From the NCBI GenBank assembly GCA_012719015.1, contig JAAYBE010000204.1, positions 1 to 8,002 of the forward strand: 8,002 nt of DNA. Reading direction: 5' to 3'. This DNA comes from Actinomycetota bacterium (lineage in GTDB: Bacteria; Actinomycetota; Thermoleophilia; UBA2241). Shown one piece after another: positions 1 through 4,941 of this stretch. Numbering within the stretch: position 1 is the first letter of the stretch; the number at the start of each line of letters is the position of its first letter. Both the position numbers and the translations under genes were made by a program. The notes under the pieces are model-generated. The model did no database searches. It saw only the letters and a program-made list of their open reading frames with translations, and was not told where the DNA came from.

Positions 1-101
1 CACTCGGGGCACGAGAGGAGGTCCTCCTCGATGTCGGGGAGGAACTCGGTCCTGGCGAACGTGCAGCCGCACTCCTCGCACGCGTAGTACGGAGTATCCA
101 T
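1..101 (-). CDS. Small zinc-ribbon protein, N-terminal part only (gene runs off the left edge)
   Basis: Reading the minus strand from the ATG at 101-99 gives 33 complete codons before the window ends. Cysteines fall at residues 8, 11, 13 and 31, and the peptide breaks off inside a CPEC-like motif (C31-P32-E33, with codon 34 beginning TG, so Cys or Trp). Paired CxxC knuckles about 20 residues apart are typical of small zinc-ribbon proteins, which bind one structural zinc. A purine-rich ribosome binding site (GGAAGGGGGTGA on the minus strand, about 104-115) lies just upstream of the ATG, which supports both the start and the reality of the gene. It diverges from eno. The function is unknown, and the family cannot be named from 33 residues. 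Confidence 0.72.
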   Translation of the reverse strand, partial: MDTPYYACEECGCTFARTEFLPDIEEDLLSCPE

Positions 102-167
102 GGTCACCCCCTTCCACCCTGTACAGGGAGTGTTCCCGCAGGGCGGCGGCGCCAAATGCGTGGGCCG

Positions 168-196
168 GCAGGCGGCCCGACCGGCGGGCCGCCTGC
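168..196. repeat. Perfect 12-bp inverted repeat with 5-nt loop
   Basis: GCAGGCGGCCCG (168-179) and its exact reverse complement (185-196) flank ACCGG. As RNA it would make a very stable hairpin. No T-tract follows on either strand, and it lies upstream of both flanking genes, so an ordinary terminator is unlikely. It could be an operator for a dimeric repressor, a 5'-UTR hairpin of the minus-strand gene, or a dispersed palindromic repeat. Confidence 0.6.
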
Positions 197-263
197 GCCG
201 CATAGGCGCTCCCGGCTCCGGCAGCGGGCGACGGCTCCTCCGCGACGTGCGCGAGGCGCAGTG

Positions 264-272
264 TGATAGCGT
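264..272 (+). promoter_or_regulatory. Candidate extended -10 promoter element of eno
   Basis: TGATAGCGT is an extended -10 (TGn followed by TANNNT, here TAGCGT at 267-272). The start of transcription would be near 279-280, giving a leader of about 32 nt that includes the AGGAAGGA ribosome binding site. I see no good -35 hexamer at 16-18 bp spacing, as is common where an extended -10 is used. Confidence 0.45.
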
Positions 273-296
273 CATGGTTTCGGCAAGACGGACGCG

Positions 297-304
297 AGGA
301 AGGA
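297..304 (+). promoter_or_regulatory. Ribosome binding site of eno
   Basis: AGGAAGGA ends 7 nt before the ATG at 312. It is the strongest Shine-Dalgarno sequence in the window, as expected for a highly expressed glycolytic gene, and it fixes the eno start. Confidence 0.8.
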
Positions 305-311
305 CCGCGCA

Positions 312-1604
312 ATGACCACCATCATCGATGTCGTCGCCCGCCAGATCCTCGATTCCCGCGGCAACCCCACGGTCGAGGTCGAGGTGGAGCTCGAGTCCGG
401 CGCCGTCGGACGCGCCGACGTGCCGTCCGGCGCGTCCACCGGCGAGTACGAGGCGGTCGAACTGCGCGACGACGGCGGAGAGTATCTCGGCAAGGGCGTG
501 CGCACCGCCGTCGACAACGTCAACAACGTGATCGCCGACGAGGTCGTCGGTTTCGACGCCACCGACCAGCGGCTCGTGGACCGCATGCTCATCGAGCTCG
601 ACGGCACCCCGAACAAGGCCAGGCTGGGCGCCAACGCCATCCTCGGCGTCTCGCTGGCGACCGCCTACGCGGCCGCCGCCGCCCTTGAGCTTCCGCTCTA
701 TCAGTACGTCGGGGGCGTCAACGCCTACACGCTCCCTGTCCCGATGATGAACATCATGAACGGCGGCAAGCACGCCGACAACAACGTCGACCTGCAGGAG
801 TTCATGATCATGCCCGTCGGCGCGGAGAGCTTCGAGGAGGCCCTGCGCGTCTGTGCCGAGGTCTACCACACGCTCAAGGGCGTGCTGCGGAAGAAGGGCC
901 TCAGCACGGCGGTGGGCGACGAGGGCGGATTCGCGCCCGACCTCGGCAGCAACGAGGAGGCCGTCCAGGTGATCGTGGAGGCAGTCGACGCGGCAGGCTA
1001 CGAGCCCGGGGCGGACGTGCGCATCGCCCTCGACCCGGCGGCCTCCAGCTTCTACGATGTCGCCAGGGAGCGCTACGTGCTCGCCGGCGAGGGGCGCGAG
1101 CTCACCAGCGCCGAGATGGTCGACTACTACGCAGCGCTGGTCGACAAGTACCCCATCATCAGTATCGAGGACGGCCTCGCCGAGGACGACTGGGACGGGT
1201 TCAGGCTCCTGACCGGCAAGCTCGGCGACCGCCTGCAGATCGTCGGCGACGACCTCTTCGTCACCAACGTGGAGCGCCTGGCCGAGGGCATCACGAAGGG
1301 CTCGGCCAACAGCATCCTCATCAAGCTCAACCAGATCGGGACGCTGAGCGAGACGCTGGACGCCATCCAGATGGCCACCCGCGCCGGCTGGACCGCGGTC
1401 TGCTCGCACCGCTCCGGCGAGACCGAGGACACCACCCTCGCCGACCTGGCCGTGGCCACCAACGCCGGTCAGATCAAGAGCGGCGCTCCCGCGCGCAGTG
1501 ACCGCGTCGCGAAGTACAACCAGCTGCTGCGCATCGAGGAGATGCTCGGCGAGGTCGCGTACTATCCGGGCATCAACGCATTCCACAATCTCAAGAGGGC
1601 GTGA
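312..1604 (+). CDS. eno: Enolase (phosphopyruvate hydratase, EC 4.2.1.11)
   Basis: This cytoplasmic glycolytic enzyme interconverts 2-phosphoglycerate and phosphoenolpyruvate. It is 430 aa, normal for bacterial enolases. The N-terminal domain (about 1-135) carries the mobile SGAST loop (39-43). The barrel domain carries GGKHADNN (His154), the catalytic Glu in GDEGG (E204), the three magnesium ligands (D241 in ALDPAAS, E286 in SIEDGL, D313 in GDDLF), the catalytic Lys in ILIKLNQIG (K338), the SHRSGETED signature (365-373) and K389 in GQIKSGAPARSDR. All key residues are present. A small oddity is Ser246 where many enolases have Glu (AASEF); this is not one of the magnesium ligands. The ATG with its strong ribosome binding site sets the start. 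About 250 bp of hairpin-rich sequence separates it from the next gene, so it is probably a separate unit or a strongly attenuated one. Confidence 0.99.
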   Translation: MTTIIDVVARQILDSRGNPTVEVEVELESGAVGRADVPSGASTGEYEAVELRDDGGEYLGKGVRTAVDNVNNVIADEVVGFDATDQRLVDRMLIELDGTPNKARLGANAILGVSLATAYAAAAALELPLYQYVGGVNAYTLPVPMMNIMNGGKHADNNVDLQEFMIMPVGAESFEEALRVCAEVYHTLKGVLRKKGLSTAVGDEGGFAPDLGSNEEAVQVIVEAVDAAGYEPGADVRIALDPAASSFYDVARERYVLAGEGRELTSAEMVDYYAALVDKYPIISIEDGLAEDDWDGFRLLTGKLGDRLQIVGDDLFVTNVERLAEGITKGSANSILIKLNQIGTLSETLDAIQMATRAGWTAVCSHRSGETEDTTLADLAVATNAGQIKSGAPARSDRVAKYNQLLRIEEMLGEVAYYPGINAFHNLKRA

Positions 1605-1627
1605 GTCTGCAGCCAGTCCGCCACGGT

Positions 1628-1663
1628 ACTCCGCAGGCCGGAGTCAGCGACGCGGCGCGTCGT
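1628..1663 (+). terminator. Tandem hairpins 24 nt after eno stop, candidate U-less terminator
   Basis: ACTCCG (1628-1633) pairs with CGGAGT (1639-1644) over a 5-nt loop. Then CGACGC (1648-1653) pairs with GCGTCG (1657-1662) over a 3-nt loop, with a possible extra G-U pair outside. The position just after the eno stop and the back-to-back arrangement fit the U-less terminators proposed for high-GC actinobacteria. Termination itself is inferred. Confidence 0.35.
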
Positions 1664-1693
1664 GCCGGTCGTCCGGGCAGGGGGCTCGGTCGC

Positions 1694-1731
1694 GCAGATG
1701 TGCGGCGGGCTCCCCGGCCGGGTGCATCTGC
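1694..1731 (+). other. Long imperfect hairpin downstream of eno
   Basis: GCAGATG (1694-1700) is exactly complementary to CATCTGC (1725-1731). Wobble pairs extend the stem inward, and an inner GC helix (about 1704-1709 with 1713-1719, one bulge) can close around a CTC loop. No U-tract follows. It could be a second termination or RNA-stability element. Confidence 0.4.
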
Positions 1732-1745
1732 CGCCGGAGGCTGCG

Positions 1746-1828
1746 GGACGCTGCGAGTTGCAGCGCAGGCGCGTCCTGTCCCACACTGTCCTCCGACAGG
1801 TCATCGGTCCGGCACGGCCGAGCCTGTC
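1746..1828 (+). other. Set of alternative stems upstream of the zinc-ribbon/TPR gene
   Basis: GGACGC (1746-1751) can pair with GCGTCC (1771-1776), or the overlapping CGCTGC (1749-1754) with GCAGCG (1760-1765). GACAGG (1795-1800) can pair with CCTGTC at 1775-1780 or 1823-1828, and its GACAG core with CTGTC at 1786-1790. The 1795-1828 version is supported by an inner helix, TCGG (1804-1807) with CCGA (1818-1821). The choice between pairings looks switch-like, but such short stems are also common by chance in GC-rich DNA. Confidence 0.3.
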
Positions 1829-1831
1829 ACG

Positions 1832-1837
1832 TACCAT
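1832..1837 (+). promoter_or_regulatory. Candidate -10 box of the zinc-ribbon/TPR gene
   Basis: TACCAT matches TANNNT and would start transcription near 1844, just ahead of the GAAGGA ribosome binding site at 1846-1851. No recognisable -35 is present. If it is used, the hairpins upstream belong to the eno transcript and not to this gene's leader. Confidence 0.3.
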
Positions 1838-1860
1838 TCTGACCCGAAGGAAGCGTGAGC

Positions 1861-2667
1861 ATGTACTGTCCCGAATGCGGCAACGACGCCGGAGAGGCCA
1901 AGTTCTGCCCGGAGTGCGGCGCCGACCTGACCGGCGTCAAAGACGCCCTCGGCGCCAAACGCGCCGCCGACCCCGGGAAACGGCAGGGCGGCGCGGCCCG
2001 CCGACAGGGGGATGCGGCCGTGACGCCGTCCGCCGCAGCGGGCGGCGGAGGCGCGCGGCGGCTCTCGCCTGTCGTCCTCTGGGGCGCCTTCGGCGCCATC
2101 GCCGTCATCGTCATCATCATCGTCGTCGTCCTGCCCGGCGGGTTCGGCGGCAAGACGGGCGGCTCCGCCTCGGGCGGTGAGGTGGCCGGCGCGGTGACGC
2201 CCGTCGACGCGGACACGAGCGGCAGCTACGAGGAGCTGGTCCAGCGCGCCAACGACCTCTACGACCAGGGTGACACGGCCTTCCACAGCCAGAAGCTCGA
2301 GCAGGGCAGCGCTTACTTCACCGCCGCCGCCAAGGTCTACGCGGCGGCTTGGGCCAAGCAAGCGACCGACCCCGCGGTCGGGACCGACTTCGCCGTGGCG
2401 CTCTTCTACAGCGGCGACATCGAAGCGGCGCTCAAGCAGGTCGACGCTGTGCTCAAAGAAAGTCCGGACTTCCAGAAGGGGTGGCTCAACAAAGGGATCT
2501 TCCTGAGCCACGAGGGGCGGATCGCGGAGCAGAGCGGCGACTCCGGCCAGGCCGGCAAGCTGTACGGCCAGGCCAAGACCGCGTTCACCCGGGCCGTCGC
2601 CATCGACCCCAAATCGGATGCCGGCAAGCAGGCCGACCAGAGCCTGAAGGCGCTCCGCGAGCAGTGA
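1861..2667 (+). CDS. Membrane protein with N-terminal zinc ribbon and TPR-like C-terminal domain
   Basis: This 268-aa protein has three parts. Residues 1-22 form a zinc ribbon with CPEC at 3-6 and again at 16-19 (four Cys ligands). Residues 23-68 are a charged Ala/Gly/Arg linker. One very hydrophobic transmembrane helix follows at about 70-92, rich in Ile and Val. After a Gly/Ser spacer, residues about 122-265 are helical and TPR-like, with alternating Ala/Tyr-rich helix pairs such as the AFTRAVAIDPKS segment. The predicted topology puts the ribbon in the cytoplasm and the repeats outside. I chose ATG 1861 because GAAGGA (1846-1851) is 9 nt upstream; an in-frame GTG at 1855 would leave only 3 nt. 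It lies upstream of the division-type gene on the same strand, which hints at an envelope scaffold role, but the specific function is unknown. TPR assignment is by pattern, not by profile. Confidence 0.83.
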   Translation: MYCPECGNDAGEAKFCPECGADLTGVKDALGAKRAADPGKRQGGAARRQGDAAVTPSAAAGGGGARRLSPVVLWGAFGAIAVIVIIIVVVLPGGFGGKTGGSASGGEVAGAVTPVDADTSGSYEELVQRANDLYDQGDTAFHSQKLEQGSAYFTAAAKVYAAAWAKQATDPAVGTDFAVALFYSGDIEAALKQVDAVLKESPDFQKGWLNKGIFLSHEGRIAEQSGDSGQAGKLYGQAKTAFTRAVAIDPKSDAGKQADQSLKALREQ

Positions 2668-2781
2668 ACCCCGGCGGGGCAGGCGCGACCCGGGAGCCGG
2701 CAGGCTGACCGGGGCAGGGACTCCCGGCGGCGGTCGCGAACCCTTAGGGCGAGAAAGGGCCGTCCAGAGAGCGGGCGGCGC
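2668..2781 (+). other. Intergenic gap with a wide inverted repeat
   Basis: CCGGGAG (2690-2696) and CTCCCGG (2721-2727) are exact complements 24 nt apart. I see no TANNNT -10 box in this gap, so the FtsB-like gene may be read through from upstream. A hairpin role here is uncertain. Confidence 0.3.
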
Positions 2782-3255
2782 GTGGCGAGCCGGGAGCAGA
2801 GGAGATTGGCCCAGGCGACCTCAGCAGCAGGTTCCGGAGCGGGGCGGTCGCGGCGCGCGCCTGCGGGTGCGGCCGGCCCCGCGCCGCGTCCGCACCTGGG
2901 CCGCCTTGCGCTGCTCGCGCTGCTCGTCATCGGCGCCGCCCTCTACGTCGCGCCGCTGCGCGACTACTTCGCGCAGCAGGACCGGTACATGCAGGCCTCC
3001 GCGGAGCTCCGCGCGGCCAGGCAGGACAACGCGGCGCTCGCACGCGAGGTGGACCGTCTGGCGACCAAGGCCTACATCGCCCAGCTCGCCCGCTCGGACT
3101 CCATGCTGGTCCCGCCGGGCACGCAGGTGTTCGTGATCAAGGGCCTGCCGGGTGAGGACGACGAGGACGACCTCGCGGCGCCGACCGCGCCCGTCGAGGC
3201 GTCGATCTCGGTCCTCGACCGCATCGAGGACCTGTGGCGTACGCTCCTCTACTGA
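2782..3255 (+). CDS. FtsB/DivIC-family septum formation initiator
   Basis: This 157-aa bitopic membrane protein belongs to the FtsB/DivIC family, whose members join FtsL and FtsQ/DivIB in the divisome and help activate septal peptidoglycan synthesis. Residues 1-40 are a basic, Ala/Pro-rich cytoplasmic tail. The transmembrane helix is about 41-58. A coiled coil follows (about 60-98, Leu/Ala heptads with Q/E/R). The family signature is YIAQLARSDSMLVPPGTQVF (98-117), equivalent to the YxxxxAR..L..PGE.v motif. An acidic patch (EDDEDD, 125-130) and a helical tail complete it. The basic tail is long compared with E. coli FtsB, as is usual in actinobacteria. GTG 2782 is the only plausible start, and its ribosome binding site (AGAGAG) is weak. 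DUF501 starts 7 nt after its stop. Confidence 0.88.
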   Translation: MASREQRRLAQATSAAGSGAGRSRRAPAGAAGPAPRPHLGRLALLALLVIGAALYVAPLRDYFAQQDRYMQASAELRAARQDNAALAREVDRLATKAYIAQLARSDSMLVPPGTQVFVIKGLPGEDDEDDLAAPTAPVEASISVLDRIEDLWRTLLY

Positions 3256-3262
3256 CCTGGCC

Positions 3263-3814
3263 GTGAGCGTGACGCCGCCGGTGGCCGGCCGGGATGCGGC
3301 CGTCGTCGCCGGGCAGCTCGCCCGCAGCCCGCACCCGATGAGCGCCGTCGCGGCGCGCTGCCCGTACGGCTTCCCGGCGGTCGTCGAAGACCTGCCCTAC
3401 GACGACCGCGGCCGACCCTTCCCGACGCTCTATTACTGCACTTGTCCGACGCTCGTCGCCGCGGTCTCCCGGCTCGAGAGCGACGGCGGCGTCGCACTCT
3501 GGACCTCGCGGGTGGCCGCGGAGCGTGGGCTCGCCCGGTCCGCGGTCGATGCAGCCGCCGACGAGGCCATCCGGCGCGCCGACCTGGTGCGGGATCACGG
3601 GCTGCGCATGGTGGACGGCGGCGCCTCGCTCTCCACGGGGGTGGGCGGCGTGGGCGACCTCCTCGCCGTGAAGTGCCTGCACGCCCACGTCGCACACGCG
3701 CTGGCGCGCCCCGGGTATCTGCTCGGTGAGGCGATGCTGGCGGAGGTCACAGACCCCTGGTGCGGTGATCGACGCTGCGCGGCTTTCCTCCCCGCCGCAG
3801 AGGACGAGCCGTGA
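3263..3814 (+). CDS. DUF501 family protein
   Basis: This 183-aa soluble protein matches the actinobacterial DUF501 family, commonly found between an FtsB-like gene and ppx/gppA. Typical features are RCPYGFPAV (32-40), GRPFPTLYYCTCP (50-62), then LE.DGG, and a KCLHAHVAHALA block (137-148). Possible metal ligands are C33, C59, C61, C138, H140, H142, H145, C167 and C172; the last two sit in WCGDRRC. The biochemical role is unknown. The GTG at 3263 is chosen because it lies 7 nt after the upstream stop and no earlier start clears that gene; it has no clear ribosome binding site, so translational coupling is likely. Its stop overlaps the next start (GTGA, 3811-3814), which implies co-translation with the Ppx/GppA protein. 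Confidence 0.88.
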   Translation: MSVTPPVAGRDAAVVAGQLARSPHPMSAVAARCPYGFPAVVEDLPYDDRGRPFPTLYYCTCPTLVAAVSRLESDGGVALWTSRVAAERGLARSAVDAAADEAIRRADLVRDHGLRMVDGGASLSTGVGGVGDLLAVKCLHAHVAHALARPGYLLGEAMLAEVTDPWCGDRRCAAFLPAAEDEP

Positions 3815-4767
3815 AGGTCGCCGTCATCGACCTCGGGACCAACACGTGCCGGTTGTTCCTGGCGCGGGTGACCGGCGACGTCGTGCGTCAGGACACGCGT
3901 CTGACGACGGTGGTACGGCTGGGCGAGGGGGTGGGTGAGAGCGGGCGGCTGCTCCCGGCCGCGGTGGCCCGCACGCGCACGTGTCTGCGCGGATACGCGT
4001 CGCGCGCGCGTGCGTACCGTCCGGTCCGGCGGCTGCTGATCGCGACCAGCGTGCTGCGCACCGCCACCGGGGGCCGCTCGTTCCTGCACGAGGTCGAGCG
4101 TGAGTCGGGCTTTCCGTGGCGCGTGCTCGCCGGGGAGGAGGAAGGCGCGCTCGCGTTCCGCGGCGGCACCTCATGGCTCGCAGCCTCTCCGTCCGGAGCT
4201 TCCGTCGGCACGGCGCCGCTCCTGCTGGTGGACATCGGCGGCGGCAGCACCGAGTTCGCCGTCGGCGTGGCCGGTGAGACGCCCACGTTCGTCTGCAGCC
4301 TCGAGATCGGCGTGGTGCGGCTCACCGAGCGTTTCTTCCGCACCGACCCGCCGCAGCCGGAGGCCGTGACCGCCCTCGCGGAACACGTGGCTGCGGCGAT
4401 CGCCGCCGGTGTGCCGGAGAGGCTCCGCCTCGCAGTCCCTGCCGCGGTCGGTGTGGCCGGGACCTTCACGACGCTGGTCGCGAACAAGCTCGGCCTGACG
4501 GCGTACGACGCCTCGCTCGTCCAGGGTCACGTGCTCTCGCACGCCGACATCGACCAGGCGGTCGGGCGTCTCGCCGTCCTGACGAGCGCCGAGCGTGGCC
4601 GGCTTCCGGGCATCCAGCCGGGCCGTGAGGACGTGATCCTCGCCGGTGCGCTGATCGCCCGGGAGGCTCTTCGAGCCTTCGGTCTGGAGGCCGTCACGGT
4701 CAGCGAGTCCGACCTTCTGGAGGGAGTCGCGCTCGCGCTCGCGGACGGTTCTCTCCCGGTCCCGTGA
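3811..4767 (+). CDS. Ppx/GppA family phosphatase (exopolyphosphatase-like)
   Basis: This 318-aa cytoplasmic protein of the ASKHA fold belongs to the family that removes terminal phosphate from polyphosphate and/or pppGpp. Motifs in order: DLGTNTCRL (7-15, phosphate loop 1), ATSVLRTA (78-85), GEEEGALAFRGG (108-119, containing the catalytic Glu, E110 or neighbour), LVDIGGGSTEF (139-149, phosphate loop 2), LEIGVVRLTERFF (164-176), GVAGTFTTL (214-222) and GREDVILAGA (271-280). At about 320 aa it is the short form with only the N-terminal phosphatase core and lacks the C-terminal HD-like domain of E. coli Ppx. Which substrate it prefers cannot be told from sequence. The GTG start overlaps the DUF501 stop and has AGAGGA (3799-3804) 6 nt upstream. 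Confidence 0.95.
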   Translation: MKVAVIDLGTNTCRLFLARVTGDVVRQDTRLTTVVRLGEGVGESGRLLPAAVARTRTCLRGYASRARAYRPVRRLLIATSVLRTATGGRSFLHEVERESGFPWRVLAGEEEGALAFRGGTSWLAASPSGASVGTAPLLLVDIGGGSTEFAVGVAGETPTFVCSLEIGVVRLTERFFRTDPPQPEAVTALAEHVAAAIAAGVPERLRLAVPAAVGVAGTFTTLVANKLGLTAYDASLVQGHVLSHADIDQAVGRLAVLTSAERGRLPGIQPGREDVILAGALIAREALRAFGLEAVTVSESDLLEGVALALADGSLPVP

Positions 4768-4770
4768 GCC

Positions 4771-4791
4771 GGCGCCAGGAAGGCGCCAGGA
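4771..4791 (+). repeat. Tandem GGCGCCAGGA repeat that can also fold as a hairpin
   Basis: GGCGCCAGGA occurs at 4771-4780 and 4782-4791, 11 bp apart. Because GGCGCC is self-complementary, the two copies also form a 6-bp stem with an AGGAA loop (4771-4787). It begins 3 nt after the Ppx/GppA stop and ends 15 bp before the tRNA -10 box, so it could be a U-less terminator, a pair of same-face protein sites for the tRNA promoter, or both. Confidence 0.5.
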
Positions 4792-4806
4792 ACGGCCGGT
4801 GCGGCA

Positions 4807-4812
4807 TATACT
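4807..4812 (+). promoter_or_regulatory. -10 box of tRNA-Leu
   Basis: TATACT (5 of 6 matches to TATAAT) lies 8 nt before the mature tRNA 5' end, which places transcription initiation at about 4819-4821. No consensus -35 is visible; the GGCGCCAGGA repeats occupy that position. Confidence 0.65.
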
Positions 4813-4820
4813 CCGGGTGT

Positions 4821-4907
4821 GCCGGAGTGGCGGAACTGGTAGACGCCGGGGACTTAAACTCTCCTGTCGCGCAACGCGGCGTCCGGGTTCGACTCCCGGC
4901 TCCGGCA
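4821..4907 (+). tRNA. tRNA-Leu (anticodon UAA)
   Basis: An 87-nt class II tRNA. The acceptor stem is GCCGGAG (4821-4827) with CTCCGGC (4900-4906), with discriminator A at 4907. The anticodon stem is GGGGA (4848-4852) with TCTCC (4860-4864), loop CTTAAAC, anticodon TAA at 4855-4857. A long variable arm typical of Leu folds as a 6-bp stem (4866-4871 with 4875-4880). The T arm is CCGGG/CCCGG around TTCGACT (4888-4894). The 3' CCA is not encoded (CCT follows). It reads UUA and UUG codons, both scarce here. Confidence 0.97.
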
Positions 4908-4941
4908 CCTTCTTCCCCGGACGTATCTCCCGGCTGGGGCT

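Larger units (their letters stand above)
102..311. promoter_or_regulatory. Divergent intergenic region between the zinc-ribbon gene and eno
   Basis: This stretch separates two divergently transcribed genes, so it should hold both promoters. It contains a perfect 12-bp inverted repeat (168-179 and 185-196, loop ACCGG), a short GGGA/TCCC inverted repeat (126-129 and 134-137), and a candidate extended -10 box for eno (264-272). I found no convincing TANNNT box for the minus-strand gene. The reading frames here are GC-rich noise without ribosome binding sites. Confidence 0.5.
1605..1860 (+). other. Hairpin-rich intergenic region between eno and the zinc-ribbon/TPR gene
   Basis: About 250 bases contain a chain of perfect or near-perfect stem-loops on the plus strand: 1628-1644, 1647-1663, 1694-1731, 1749-1765 (alternative outer stem 1746-1751/1771-1776), and a set of mutually exclusive stems sharing GACAGG at 1795-1800. 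None has a U-tract. It may be the eno 3' end with U-less termination, the leader of the downstream gene, or an unrecognised structured RNA. An open frame across it has a third-position G+C of only about 60% by my count, visibly lower than the flanking genes, and no ribosome binding site, so I do not call it coding. Confidence 0.5.

Noticed and set aside
1601..1858. An 85-codon open frame that begins in a GTGA overlap with the eno stop and ends in a GTGA overlap with a possible GTG start of the next gene
   Set aside because: The double overlap is attractive, but by my count third positions are only about 60% G+C, far below the flanking genes. The product is Arg/Pro/Gly/Ala-rich without motifs, there is no ribosome binding site, and the DNA is dominated by hairpins.
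3824..4174. Arg/Pro-rich minus-strand frames opposite ppx/gppA, and similar ones opposite eno, the TPR gene and DUF501
   Set aside because: They are antisense shadows caused by high GC content, with no ribosome binding sites and no recognisable domains.
4811..4827. CTCCGG/CCGGAG inverted repeat spanning the tRNA 5' end, resembling a copy of the acceptor 3' half (possible attachment-site remnant)
   Set aside because: Only 6 bp, explained by chance in GC-rich sequence, and no integrase or second copy of the tRNA 3' end is nearby.
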